Of a stretch of DNA of 64,000 bases, positions 49,350 to 58,468 are shown piece after piece. The DNA is from Ornithinimicrobium cavernae. GTDB lineage: Bacteria > Actinomycetota > Actinomycetes > Actinomycetales > Dermatophilaceae. The position numbers and the translations under genes were made by a program. The first letter of the stretch is position 1; every line of letters begins with the position of its first letter. The notes beneath the pieces were generated by a model that had not been told where the DNA came from, ran no database searches, and saw only the letters and a list, made by a program, of their open reading frames with translations. Location: NCBI RefSeq assembly GCF_003121625.1, contig NZ_QDDJ01000001.1, positions 186,001-250,000 on the forward strand. The letters run 5' to 3'.

Positions 49350-49969
49350 CGGACGCCTCTGGCTGTGGCGGACCCGCACCAGTCATCCTGGTTGTCTGCA
49401 CGGGCAACGTCTGCAGGTCTCCACTCATCGAGCGTCTGCTCCAGCCAACCCTTGACGACGCCTTTGGAGCCGACGCCGTTGAAGTTCGCTCCGCAGGGAC
49501 GGGCGCCCTCGTCGGTGCGCCGATGGACGAGCGCGCAGCACAGATCCTCAGTGACCTCGGCGGGGATGCCGACGGCTTCGTGGCGCGGCACCTGGAACCG
49601 CGCATGGTTGCCGAGGGCTCGCTGGTGCTCACGGCGACACGCGAGCACCGTGCAGCCGCAGTGCGGCTGCACCCGCCAGCGATGCGCCACACGTTCACGA
49701 TCCTCGAACTGGCTGCGCTGCTCGGTGCCGTGGACACCGCGTCGCTGACTCTTGATCCCACTGGGCGGATTGCCGGACTTGCGCAGTTGGCCAGGGAGGG
49801 GCGCGGGCGGCTCGCCGGTCAGGGTTTGGAGAGCATCGACATCGTTGATCCCTTTCGGCGACCCGACGACGTCTACGAGCTCATGCGCGAGCAGATCGCT
49901 CCAGCCATCGACATCATCAGGGCCGCACTGACACCTGGGACAGAGCACGCAGGCGGACGGCCTGGGTGA
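49346..49969 (+). CDS. Low-molecular-weight protein tyrosine phosphatase (Wzb-like)
   Basis: A 207-residue LMW-PTP. The P-loop is VVCTGNVCRSP with C18 and R24, and the general acid Asp is in IVDPFRRPDDVYELM. RSAGTGALVGAPMDERA is the usual second motif. It is longer than typical (about 150) owing to an insertion around residues 130-165 (LGAVDTASLTLDPTGRIAG). It should dephosphorylate the Wzc-like kinase two genes upstream. The start overlaps the SGNH-like gene. Confidence 0.9.
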   Translation: MTDASGCGGPAPVILVVCTGNVCRSPLIERLLQPTLDDAFGADAVEVRSAGTGALVGAPMDERAAQILSDLGGDADGFVARHLEPRMVAEGSLVLTATREHRAAAVRLHPPAMRHTFTILELAALLGAVDTASLTLDPTGRIAGLAQLAREGRGRLAGQGLESIDIVDPFRRPDDVYELMREQIAPAIDIIRAALTPGTEHAGGRPG

Positions 49970-50001
49970 CGCCGTGAGTTGTGCCGTGGCAGGCTAGGGC
50001 C

Positions 50002-50313
50002 ATGGGCAATCTGGTGTGGAAGCTGATGGCGACCGGCGCGGCGATCGGCGCGGGCGTCATCGCACGCAAGCTGACCGACGGGACCTGGAAGTTCGTCTCC
50101 GGCGGTGACTCGCCGAAGAACCCCGACGACCCGGACATCGACATCAAGGAGGCCATCGCCTTCGCGCTGCTCTCCGGCGCCATCGTCGGGCTGAGCCGTA
50201 TGATCGCCAACCGCCAGGCCACCAAGCTGTATGCGAAGTCCACGGGACACCTGCCCAAGGCGCTGCTGGACGCCAAGAACGAGGCCGCCGCGGGGACGAA
50301 GTCCAAGAAGTAG
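50002..50313 (+). CDS. DUF4235 small membrane protein
   Basis: A 103-residue DUF4235 protein, common in actinobacteria. The N-terminal helix VWKLMATGAAIGAGVIARKL and a second helix (EAIAFALLSGAIVGLSRMIA) with a basic C-terminus are typical. No function is known. It looks like a core gene inside the variable locus. CAGGCT ends 6 nt upstream of the ATG, so the transcript may be leaderless. Confidence 0.88.
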   Translation: MGNLVWKLMATGAAIGAGVIARKLTDGTWKFVSGGDSPKNPDDPDIDIKEAIAFALLSGAIVGLSRMIANRQATKLYAKSTGHLPKALLDAKNEAAAGTKSKK

Positions 50314-50396
50314 GACCGGGTACTAGCTTCTCCGCGTCGACCTGGGACGATGTCGGGGCAACCGATCTGCTCCGTCCTGAGAGGCAGCACGACTCC

Positions 50397-51548
50397 ATGA
50401 CTTCACGCCAGCGCGTCATGACCATCTACGGCACCCGCCCCGAGGCCATCAAGGTCGCGCCGGTCATCAAGGCCATCGAGACCAGTGACCACCTGGAGTC
50501 CGTCACGGCTGTGACCGGGCAGCACCGGGAGATGCTCGACCAGGTCAACGAGATCTTCGGCATCGTGCCCGACTTCGACCTCGATGTCTTCGCCCACGGC
50601 CAGACCCTCAACGTGCTGATGGCGAAGGTGTTCGAGCGGCTGGATCCGGTGCTCGCCGAGGTGGCACCCGATGCCGTCCTGGTCCAGGGAGACACCTCGA
50701 CGGTCGCCGCGGCCTCGATCGCCGCCTTCTACCGCCAGATCCCGGTGGTCCACCTGGAGGCCGGGCTGCGCAGCGGCAACATCCACTCGCCGTTCCCGGA
50801 AGAGGCCAACCGCAAGATCACCTCGCAGGTGGGCGCCCTGCACCTGGCGCCGACCCCGACCTCGAAGGCCAACCTCACGCGCGAGGGGATCGCTGACGAT
50901 CTCATCGTGGTGACGGGCAACACCGTCATCGACGCCCTCCTGCACACTGTCGAGCAGGGGCTGCCGATCGCCGACGAGCGCCTGGCCAAGCACGTCGCCG
51001 ACGGTGACAAGATCCTGCTCGTCACCACCCACCGCCGGGAGAACTGGGGCGATGCCATGCAGGGCGTCGGCCGTGCGCTGCGTCGCCTCGGCGAACGTTA
51101 CCCGGACCTGACCATCGTGCTTCCGGCCCACCGCAACCCGATCGTGCGTGAAGCCGTCCTGCCGCACCTGGAGGGCCTGGCGAACGTCCTGGTCACCGAG
51201 CCGCTCGCCTACGGCGAGTTCACCCGGGTCATGGCGGCCTCCACCGTGGTCCTCACCGACTCCGGTGGTGTCCAGGAGGAGGCTCCCTCCCTGGGCAAGC
51301 CCGTGCTGGTGATGCGCAAGAACACCGAGCGTCCCGAGGCCGTCGAGGCAGGCACGGTCAAGCTCATCGGCACCGACGAGGAGCGGATCGTCACCGAGGT
51401 CGTCTCGCTGCTGGACGACGACTCCGCCTACGGCGCCATGGCCAACGCCGTGAACCCCTACGGCGACGGGCAGGCGGCCGCGCGCAGCGTCGCGGCGATC
51501 GGACACCTGCTCAACGGCTCCGAGCGCCCCATCGAGTTCGCCGGTTAA
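50397..51548 (+). CDS. wecB: UDP-N-acetylglucosamine 2-epimerase (WecB-like)
   Basis: A 383-residue non-hydrolysing epimerase. Hallmarks are IYGTRPEAIKVAPVIKAIE, VVHLEAGLRSGNIHSPFPEE with catalytic residues, TTHRRENWG and LTDSGGVQEEAPSLGKPVLV. It makes UDP-ManNAc. The partial UDP-ManNAc dehydrogenase at the far end of the window would oxidise this to UDP-ManNAcA. Compared with the sugar genes upstream, this one has the higher GC and conserved sequence of a core gene. Confidence 0.95.
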   Translation: MTSRQRVMTIYGTRPEAIKVAPVIKAIETSDHLESVTAVTGQHREMLDQVNEIFGIVPDFDLDVFAHGQTLNVLMAKVFERLDPVLAEVAPDAVLVQGDTSTVAAASIAAFYRQIPVVHLEAGLRSGNIHSPFPEEANRKITSQVGALHLAPTPTSKANLTREGIADDLIVVTGNTVIDALLHTVEQGLPIADERLAKHVADGDKILLVTTHRRENWGDAMQGVGRALRRLGERYPDLTIVLPAHRNPIVREAVLPHLEGLANVLVTEPLAYGEFTRVMAASTVVLTDSGGVQEEAPSLGKPVLVMRKNTERPEAVEAGTVKLIGTDEERIVTEVVSLLDDDSAYGAMANAVNPYGDGQAAARSVAAIGHLLNGSERPIEFAG

Positions 51549-51554
51549 ACCGCG

Positions 51555-52241
51555 ATGAGCACACAGCCTGAGAGCGAACCGACGTACCTGTTTGTCGTGA
51601 CGTACGGCCGATCCGGGTCCACGACCTTGCAGGCGATCCTCAACTCCATTCCGGGGTTCCTCATCCGTGGTGAGAACAGACAAGCGCTGCGCTTCCTGCA
51701 CCAGTACCACCGCACGCTGGTGAAGGACCGGGAGGGGTTCCGGGAGATGCATCGCCGCAACGGGAGGCCCGTGGGCATGATGACCCCTTCCGACCCGTTC
51801 TATGGGATCGACCAGTACCCGACAGAACAGGCCCTGACCGAGGTGCGTCGGCTCGTGACGAACACGTTGCTTCGGCCGGACGATGACACTCGCGTCCTGG
51901 GCTTCAAGGAGATCCGCTGGTATCACGCGGACGTCGATGAGTTTGTCGACTGGTTGCGGGAGGTCTTCCCCGGCGCTCGGTTCCTGGTGAACTCGCGTCG
52001 ACATGCCGACGTCGCGGCGAGTGGCTGGTGGGCCAAGGACCCGGACGCCATGTCCAAGCTGGCCACGATGGAGGAGACTTTTGACAGTCTCCGCGAGCGG
52101 CTCGGGCCGGCCGCCCACCATGTGCAGTACGAGGACTACGTCAACCGCACCGAAGCGCTGGAGCCCCTCTTTGAGTGGCTCGGTGAGCCGTTCGTTGTTG
52201 ACGACGTCCGCCGGGTTCTCGCCACCCGGCACTCCTACTGA
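51555..52241 (+). CDS. Sulfotransferase family protein (third type)
   Basis: A 228-residue sulfotransferase-like protein. FVVTYGRSGSTTLQAILNSI is the 5'-phosphosulfate loop, and FPGARFLVNSRRHADVAASG gives the 3'-phosphate Arg/Ser element; HHVQYEDYVNRTEALEPLFE is the late helix seen in the family. It starts 6 nt after the epimerase stop. It is a candidate tailoring enzyme of the polysaccharide; the acceptor is unknown. Confidence 0.82.
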   Translation: MSTQPESEPTYLFVVTYGRSGSTTLQAILNSIPGFLIRGENRQALRFLHQYHRTLVKDREGFREMHRRNGRPVGMMTPSDPFYGIDQYPTEQALTEVRRLVTNTLLRPDDDTRVLGFKEIRWYHADVDEFVDWLREVFPGARFLVNSRRHADVAASGWWAKDPDAMSKLATMEETFDSLRERLGPAAHHVQYEDYVNRTEALEPLFEWLGEPFVVDDVRRVLATRHSY

Positions 52242-52299
52242 AACAGGGGGTATGCCGTGACTCGCGGGCGGCGCGGCCCGGAACGGCGGCGTCGCAGCG

Positions 52300-53478
52300 T
52301 TACGCGCAGCGGACGGCCTCGGCCAAGGCGTCCCGAATCGAGATGACGTCCCCCACGGTGGCGCTCGGAGCATAACCTCGCGTGCTGAGCTCACTGCCGG
52401 GCGAGGTGATGGCCAGGATATTGGCCCCAGTAGCCGAGTAGTCACTGACCTTCGAGGGAAGGAAGGGGTTGGCCACAGGGAAGGCCCCCGGTGAAGTGTC
52501 TGTCACGAGCAGGTGGTCATAGCCGCCGGCGGCGCTGAGGAACTCGGCGTAGGGCAGTTCGGGACGGAGACGAATCACGTCGCCGACTCCGCAGCGCATG
52601 ACCTGCTCATAACTCGCCTGGCGCTGCCCGGTGTACACGTCGATCCGCAGGCGCGAGCGCACCTCGCTCGGCAGCAAGCGGATCGCCTCCGTGAGGCTGC
52701 CCAGGCCACGGTTGGGATAGAGCGTGCCAAAGTAGCCGATCCTGCACAGCCGACGGTCCGAACTCCCTGTGGGCGGGCGAACCCAGTGCCCGGGCGGCGT
52801 TGGGTGAGGTGAGATCTCACTGCGGGAGAGCGCCCGTTCACTGAGAACCTCCCGTCCGAGGTCAGCAAGCATGACGGTGCGCTGTTGGCTATTCGTGAAG
52901 ACGAGCCGGTCAGCCAGTGCGAAGGGGAGCGCCTGGACCAGATGAAGTGTCTGGTCACCCCCAGCGGACAGGAACTCCTGGTATCCGCTCGGGAGCGAGC
53001 GCCGGAGGTGACGCAGCAGGTAGTCGTCCGTGGGCAGTGGCTGACTGCGGCGCATCGATCCGTCCACGTGGCGCAGAATCGGGTCCGAGAACTCCGCCCG
53101 CCACTCAATCTGCGGATGGGTCACGGCGATCAGCGCCGCAAGAACGTGGGAGTGAGGCCACATCGAGCGCGAGTAGACCGTGGCGTACCTCGCGAGGGAT
53201 CCCCGCGCCAACAACCTGCGCAGACCGCGGACAGCGAACTGGCGCATACTCGGCCAGGCCATGAACTGAGGTTGACCTGCGATGACGTCGTGCACGGCAA
53301 CGAATGGTGCGACGAGATCCGCGAGGGTCTGATCTCGGGTCCGCAGACCCGTCATGTCCTGGCTCACGACGTCCACCGTTTGCCCGGCGGTGGCGATCCG
53401 CTTGGCCTGAGTGATAGCTGAGGCGTCCGCGAATGGTGGGAAGTTGTACGCCACGACGAGGTGGCGGCCTCCCGTCAT
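52300..53478 (-). CDS. GT4-like glycosyltransferase, divergent
   Basis: A 392-residue protein with a GT-B fold. HLVVAYNFPPFADASAITQA is a glycosyltransferase start, and RIGYFGTLYPNRGLGSLTEA begins the nucleotide-binding half; FPVANPFLPSKVSDYSATGA resembles the donor site E/K-S segment. Conservation to known families is weak. It is translationally coupled with an unrecognised gene at its 5' side, together with the GT2 gene in a minus-strand operon. Donor and acceptor are unknown. Confidence 0.75.
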   Translation of the reverse strand: MTGGRHLVVAYNFPPFADASAITQAKRIATAGQTVDVVSQDMTGLRTRDQTLADLVAPFVAVHDVIAGQPQFMAWPSMRQFAVRGLRRLLARGSLARYATVYSRSMWPHSHVLAALIAVTHPQIEWRAEFSDPILRHVDGSMRRSQPLPTDDYLLRHLRRSLPSGYQEFLSAGGDQTLHLVQALPFALADRLVFTNSQQRTVMLADLGREVLSERALSRSEISPHPTPPGHWVRPPTGSSDRRLCRIGYFGTLYPNRGLGSLTEAIRLLPSEVRSRLRIDVYTGQRQASYEQVMRCGVGDVIRLRPELPYAEFLSAAGGYDHLLVTDTSPGAFPVANPFLPSKVSDYSATGANILAITSPGSELSTRGYAPSATVGDVISIRDALAEAVRCA

Positions 53479-54077
53479 TCCTGTGTGAGCCCGAGGCCCA
53501 CCGACTCCAGGAGCAGGTTCAGGGCAGGCGGCACGTTGTCGGCACTCGGATGAACCAGGATGTTGGCGTCAGCACACTCGGCGAGAACGATCGCCAGACC
53601 CAGCGTGTGGAGGCCGGTGGACGGTGTGCCGGTGAGTAGGTGAACATTCGAGGCCACCATCAGCTGCTGCCCGAAGGACACCGTGCCCTGGGCCTGAGAA
53701 AGCGGCGCCAGGCACAGAGCCCGCTCGTCGGCAGGCGGCCGAGACCGCAGCGCGAGATCCACGACAAGAACGTCGCCGACACCCCTGGGGATCGGCAGGG
53801 CGCGGTCTGCGATACCCGTGACCGTGACGAACCGCTCCCCGAAGAACTCCGAGATCCGCTGGGCGGTCAGGGCCGAGACTGCCTCGGGAAACTCCACCGG
53901 GCCAGAGAGCCACGGACTGTAGATCAGCGCGAGACCCACCGCGAGACGATCCGCCGAGGCGATGCCGTCCAGCGGGAGGCCGATGTCCAGGTGCGGGACT
54001 GGTGGATCACCGTCGAACTCACCGGGGACGGTGGAGATGACGGTGCGCTCCAAGTCGACCTGCATCGAGAACTTCAT
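53475..54077 (-). CDS. Hypothetical protein of the polysaccharide locus
   Basis: A 200-residue soluble protein I do not recognise. It has an Asp/Pro-rich start (EFDGDPPVPHLDIGLPL), a strongly beta-like middle and an Ala/Leu-rich C-terminal half (HTLGLAIVLAECADANILVH). No signal peptide or membrane helix is present. It overlaps the GT2 gene upstream and the GT4-like gene downstream by 4 nt each, so it is co-translated and probably acts with them. Confidence 0.7.
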   Translation of the reverse strand: MKFSMQVDLERTVISTVPGEFDGDPPVPHLDIGLPLDGIASADRLAVGLALIYSPWLSGPVEFPEAVSALTAQRISEFFGERFVTVTGIADRALPIPRGVGDVLVVDLALRSRPPADERALCLAPLSQAQGTVSFGQQLMVASNVHLLTGTPSTGLHTLGLAIVLAECADANILVHPSADNVPPALNLLLESVGLGLTQE

Positions 54078-56155
54078 GCCGACGTCACCGCAAGCTCTTG
54101 GAGACTCGTGTCGCAGTCCTGACCCAGCCAGAGGTGGACCGAGGCGGACTGGCTGACGCTTGCTCGGACACTGAGCAGACTTCGCAGGCTGGAGGAGATG
54201 GCGCTCACCAATCCCAGCGCCACATGCTGCGGAGCTCCCGTGCCGTCGTGCACCACTCGATGGAGCACGACGGTCACATCAGCAAGTCTCTCCATCTCCT
54301 GGACCGCGCGACCGACTGCCCCTGCCTCCGCCGCACGAACAACCACCCAGACCGCAGTCTCCGGGTCGCCCCCATAGAGGCGCGAGTACTCCTCGATCAT
54401 CCAGCGGACCGAACTGTCGCCAGTCACCTCGCCGTCGTCCTGGAGCGTATCGATCCGAGTGGTTCCGGCCAGGATGGATGACGCCGCCTGGCTGCGCAAC
54501 GCACGACCCAGCGAACCCGACAGACCAGCAACCTTGAGCAGAGTCATGAGCCGCTCGCCGGAGGGGTCACTCACCTCGCATCGGTGGATTGCTGTGTCCT
54601 GGTCCGCCATGCGCTCCAGCGACTCAAGTACGTCGTCATCGGAGCTCCACACGACCAGATCCACCTGGTCGTTCATCAGCTGTTGTGCGCTTCTGACGAC
54701 CTCTCTGGCCGCGGCTGGTGCGGGCTTGGCGAACAACCATTCGTCCGGCAGGTTGCCAGCCCGTAAGCGCCAGGCGAGCTTCTGCGCGCTTCGGGCCATG
54801 TCGTCGAGCATCAGCTCACTGACAACGCCCTCCTCCAGCACCTGCGCCCCAGCAGGCGCCAGGACGGGGGTGACCGAAAGCCCATTCCGCAACAGCCCGA
54901 CGACGAGGTCGCCCGGGTCGGTTCCTCCCTGCGGAAAAGTGCGCAGAAGAGACTGGACCGTCGCGGTGGGCAGCAGCAGGGAGCTCCACGGCGACGTCCG
55001 CGCCGCGTCCTCTCTCGCGGGAAGCGGCAGGAGCTCACCATTGTCAGTGGCAACGGCCGTGACGAAGGCGTCTGCCGGCATGTGATGGCGCTGCGCGGTG
55101 TGGTCCAGGAGGGTCTCAAGCCGGGTGGGAGCATGCCAGCTGCCCGGCGCGTGGAGGATGCTGTAGGTCCCGCTGGCCTGTGCCAGAGCGTGCCACCACC
55201 CACCGGCCGGAGGTGGCACGACCCGAACCCGGTCATCGTTCAGTTGCTGCGCGACGATGGTGCCGTCGCCACCTGTATCGACGAGCAGGACCTCAAGGTC
55301 ACGCACGGACTGGCCCAGAACGTTACTGAGTTCCGCCCGGAGGACGCCGGCAGGGCGATCGGCCTGTGCCACCACGCTGACAAGTGGGACTGCTCGAGGC
55401 TCCGCTATCTGGGACAGGGTTCTGTTACGGGCCGTCGTGAGGTCGTTAACGTGGATCCGCCTGTTGCGTCCAATCGCCGCCTCCGCTGCTTCATCGAGCG
55501 TTGCAGCGAGGCGTGAGGAAGGGTGCCAGACGTGGTACATACGGATATGGGGCTGATCGAGCCAGTTGATCGGCACCCCGAACCGGCGCAGCCGCTTCCC
55601 GAAATCGATATCCTCCCCACCGTAGGTGTGCATCCGCTCGTCGTAACCACGTAGGGCGTGGAAGACCTCCCGGTGGGTCGCGACGAGCCCGCCCATTCCC
55701 CACCGGGGACGGATGGTGGCCGCGCGCTCGTAGCGCTGCCAATCGGTATCTGCCACAGGCACCTCCGCTACGTCAGGAGGTAGGTCGCGGCACTGGAGGA
55801 TGATGGCCTCTCGGGGATTGGTGTCCAGCCTGCGCGACACGGAGGCGAGCGCGCCGGGCGTAAAGATCATGTCGGCATCGGTGGCAAAGAACTGTTGTCC
55901 GCGCGCCACTGCGAACCCTGCGTTCAAGGCACGCGACCGCGACCACGTTCCATCCGTCTCGGTGCGTACGTAACGGGCTCCGGCTTCAGCTGCTGCCGCT
56001 GCCACCGGCTCCCCTTCCAGGCTGCCGTAGTCGGACACGATCACCTCGACAGTCACCTCTGCAAAACTGCCCTGGACCGAGGTGATGCAGCGCTGCAACC
56101 GATCCAATCCCCAGTCCTTGAAGCCGATCACCACCGACGCCACCAACTCAGACAT
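54074..56155 (-). CDS. Large glycosyltransferase family 2 protein
   Basis: A 693-residue protein whose N-terminal 250 residues are a GT-A family 2 domain: VASVVIGFKDWGLDRLQRCI, FFATDADMIFTPGAL with the metal-binding DxD, and HTYGGEDIDFGKRLRRFG with the ED acid. A second, weaker GT2-like segment begins near 265 (PLVSVVAQADRPAGVLRAEL, LEVLLVDTGGDGT), and the C-terminal 300 residues are unrecognised. The ATG after GGAGG is chosen over an upstream start inside the neighbouring gene. It could be a bifunctional transferase. Confidence 0.85.
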   Translation of the reverse strand: MSELVASVVIGFKDWGLDRLQRCITSVQGSFAEVTVEVIVSDYGSLEGEPVAAAAAEAGARYVRTETDGTWSRSRALNAGFAVARGQQFFATDADMIFTPGALASVSRRLDTNPREAIILQCRDLPPDVAEVPVADTDWQRYERAATIRPRWGMGGLVATHREVFHALRGYDERMHTYGGEDIDFGKRLRRFGVPINWLDQPHIRMYHVWHPSSRLAATLDEAAEAAIGRNRRIHVNDLTTARNRTLSQIAEPRAVPLVSVVAQADRPAGVLRAELSNVLGQSVRDLEVLLVDTGGDGTIVAQQLNDDRVRVVPPPAGGWWHALAQASGTYSILHAPGSWHAPTRLETLLDHTAQRHHMPADAFVTAVATDNGELLPLPAREDAARTSPWSSLLLPTATVQSLLRTFPQGGTDPGDLVVGLLRNGLSVTPVLAPAGAQVLEEGVVSELMLDDMARSAQKLAWRLRAGNLPDEWLFAKPAPAAAREVVRSAQQLMNDQVDLVVWSSDDDVLESLERMADQDTAIHRCEVSDPSGERLMTLLKVAGLSGSLGRALRSQAASSILAGTTRIDTLQDDGEVTGDSSVRWMIEEYSRLYGGDPETAVWVVVRAAEAGAVGRAVQEMERLADVTVVLHRVVHDGTGAPQHVALGLVSAISSSLRSLLSVRASVSQSASVHLWLGQDCDTSLQELAVTSA

Positions 56156-56564
56156 CGACAGCCTCCGGCTGGTGCGTAGTGACAACCGTGTGTCCGCGCT
56201 TCCTCACTGGGTCCAGATCCTCGAAACAGAGCGTCGAGACAACCTCGTGAGCTTGTCGGGTCTCCTGACCAAACGGCCGGACGACCAGCGTCAACCGAGA
56301 TGCTGCCTCCTGACTGCGCAGCGCCGGAAGGGGGACAACCTGACCGGCCCGAGCAGTTGGCAGATAGCAGAACTCGGCATCGAACTGCGTGGAACGGCGC
56401 CAGCGCCTACCCTGCAGCACAACGGGCTCCCCATCGGCTCGATAGCCATGCACCGTCACCACCAGCGACCGAGGCTCCTCGACTGGCGACTTGAGCAGAA
56501 TGGCCCCTTGCCACGCAACCACCGCATCGAGCGGGATCAACTCGTAGCGTGCCGCCCCGACCAC
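56148..56564 (-). CDS. Hypothetical small protein
   Basis: A 138-residue soluble protein with a beta-rich pattern (RYELIPLDAVVAWQGAILLK, SLVVTVHGYRADGEPVVLQG). It has no signal peptide and no family that I recognise. It overlaps the methyltransferase and GT2 genes, so it belongs to the same minus-strand operon; a small binding or regulatory role is possible but not shown. Confidence 0.6.
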   Translation of the reverse strand: MVGAARYELIPLDAVVAWQGAILLKSPVEEPRSLVVTVHGYRADGEPVVLQGRRWRRSTQFDAEFCYLPTARAGQVVPLPALRSQEAASRLTLVVRPFGQETRQAHEVVSTLCFEDLDPVRKRGHTVVTTHQPEAVDV

Positions 56565-57325
56565 TAGGCCTCCTCCGTCGGGTCGGGCTCGTCCCCTGAT
56601 TGGGGGCCCTCAGAAGGTGCTGCCGAACGTAGACGAAACAGCGCCGCACGGTCCAGGATCGGCAGGACCCGGAGCCGGTCACCGTACTCCTGCTCCCACG
56701 CCGCCAACGTCTGCTGCTCCTCGGCGCGGACGACGTCATCCAGCACCACCAACGCATCATCTGCTAGTAGGCGCTCCAGGAGTGCCAGGGCCGGGCGCCG
56801 CGCCTGTGGGCCCACGCTGGCTGGCGGCCCATCGATCACAAGGACATCGACTGACCCATCGGAAACGCGTGACGTGATTGGCGCGAGGGCATACCACTCC
56901 GCACCGTCGGCGCCAGGGGTGAGCTCAGCCTCGACGACGGTGCAAAAGTCCAGCAATTCGTAGTGCTCCAACAGGGCCATGGTCCGAGCAACAAACACCG
57001 GATTGTGCTCTACAGCGACATGCTGCCCGCCGGTCAGCTTTGCAACGCTCGCGAACCACGGCGTCCCAGCGCCGCTGCCGAGCTCCAACGAGTGCACGGG
57101 GCCCCCGCGAGCAAGAGCGCCGTCCAGCACGGCGGCCACCACGGAGTAGTCGACCGACCAGCCCCCGATGGGAGGGAGGAAGCGGTCCGACCCGAGCGTT
57201 GCCATCAGGTACTCAACCGCAGCAACCTCGCGGGCCACCTGCCAGCGCGCCGACGTGACGTGCCACGTGATGGACTGCGCAGCCGTCTCGAGCTTCTCCA
57301 ACCGAGATCGTGCGGGCTCCGTCAT
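56564..57325 (-). CDS. Class I SAM-dependent methyltransferase
   Basis: A 253-residue methyltransferase. The SAM loop is SLELGSGAGTPWFASVAKLT, the acidic residue after beta2 is in HVAVEHNPVFVA, and VDVLVIDGPPASVG is motif IV. The arrangement resembles small sugar or polyketide methyltransferases. The start is the ATG after a G-rich but imperfect ribosome-binding site; the frame continues upstream through non-conserved sequence. It probably modifies a sugar of the repeat unit. Confidence 0.85.
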   Translation of the reverse strand: MTEPARSRLEKLETAAQSITWHVTSARWQVAREVAAVEYLMATLGSDRFLPPIGGWSVDYSVVAAVLDGALARGGPVHSLELGSGAGTPWFASVAKLTGGQHVAVEHNPVFVARTMALLEHYELLDFCTVVEAELTPGADGAEWYALAPITSRVSDGSVDVLVIDGPPASVGPQARRPALALLERLLADDALVVLDDVVRAEEQQTLAAWEQEYGDRLRVLPILDRAALFRLRSAAPSEGPQSGDEPDPTEEA

Positions 57326-57580
57326 GACCGCACCCACCGCCTGCGACTCATCAGCAGTCCACAACCCTGTCGGGAGCCCCGCACATGCCTCCCCACCCCC
57401 GCAGATGCCACTGCCATGGGCTCGGACTCCCTTCCTGGACGCACAGACGCCGCGACTATACAGCGATCGCGTCCAGCACGCCGTTCCCATGCCGGAAGAG
57501 ATGCCCGCTAGGCCCCGTCCGGGTCGTGAACGGCTACCAGTCACGAGTGCGCGGCGACCGGCACGTCATAGGTGCTCGGA

Positions 57581-57586
57581 TACTGT
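57581..57586 (+). promoter_or_regulatory. Candidate leaderless -10 box of the alpha/beta hydrolase gene
   Basis: TACTGT ends 6 nt before the ATG with no Shine-Dalgarno between. The rest of the 268-nt divergent gap has no gene; the minus strand also has TATAGT (57455-57460), a possible -10 for the methyltransferase operon. Confidence 0.4.
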
Positions 57587-57592
57587 CGCCCT

Positions 57593-58441
57593 ATGCCTAT
57601 GCGTGAAACACGGACATCGACCGCCCCAGCACGCTTCGCGTCCATCGGTGCCTTCCTTGCGGCGCGGGCCAGCGTCTCGGGCACGGTGGAGATAGATCAT
57701 CACGGTGTCCCACTTCATTTTCTCTACGATTGGCGCGATGCACCAACTACCTTAGTGTCTTTTGCCGGATCTGTCCCTGCAAAGGTTAAGCACGTCCCAG
57801 CATGGTCCGGCGATAGGATGTCCCAGGGCCTTGGGGTAAACCGGGTTCTCATATCCGACCCGACAATCGCACTATCAACGGCTCTGCAACTAGCATGGTA
57901 TGGGGGGAATAGTCAGCAGCCGAATCTCCAGCGCGACCTTACGGACCTCATATCAGCGATTTCTGAAGATACCCGCACAATCCTCTTCGGGCCATCCGGA
58001 GGAGGCTTCGCAGCACTGTATCAGGCGGCCATGCTACCCGACACTTTCGCCTTGGTCTCTAACCCTCAAACAAGCGTCTTCCGCTATACGAAAGCCGCTG
58101 TTGAGAAGTACATGACGATAGGCTGGAGTACCGCACTGAACACAGAGAGGGTGCCGTTCACAGCAGACGTCGTTGACTTGTATGCTCGTCCAAACAGCGC
58201 CTCAGTCGTCTACATGCAGAACACTTCTGACCGGCACCACATGAGGCGCCACCTCCCCAGGTTTCGAGAAGCACTTCACCCCGAGAATAGGGTCGAGTTC
58301 CTACTACCAGACTTCGGACCGGGCCACATCGGTTCCGACCGCCAGACCTTCATTCGACTCCTCGAGACAATGCGGGATCATCCGCGTTGGGATGAACTCA
58401 CCACTGCGATTCGCGGCCTGGAATTGACCCGCAACGTTTGA
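57593..58441 (+). CDS. Alpha/beta-hydrolase-like protein
   Basis: A 282-residue protein with a nucleophile-elbow motif in TILFGPSGGGFAALYQAAML and a probable late His in FGPGHIGSDRQTF. Family members occur near exopolysaccharide and accessory secretion genes, but the specific role is unknown. The stretch is noticeably AT-richer than neighbours (Asn/Thr/Ile codons ending in A/T), which suggests separate acquisition. It probably has a leaderless message. Confidence 0.75.
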   Translation: MPMRETRTSTAPARFASIGAFLAARASVSGTVEIDHHGVPLHFLYDWRDAPTTLVSFAGSVPAKVKHVPAWSGDRMSQGLGVNRVLISDPTIALSTALQLAWYGGNSQQPNLQRDLTDLISAISEDTRTILFGPSGGGFAALYQAAMLPDTFALVSNPQTSVFRYTKAAVEKYMTIGWSTALNTERVPFTADVVDLYARPNSASVVYMQNTSDRHHMRRHLPRFREALHPENRVEFLLPDFGPGHIGSDRQTFIRLLETMRDHPRWDELTTAIRGLELTRNV

Positions 58442-58468
58442 ACCCATTGGCATAGGAGCGTCACCACG

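Noticed and set aside
50403-52445. 680-aa minus-strand frame opposite wecB and the sulfotransferase gene
   Set aside because: Antisense to two clear genes, with biased composition and no recognisable domain.
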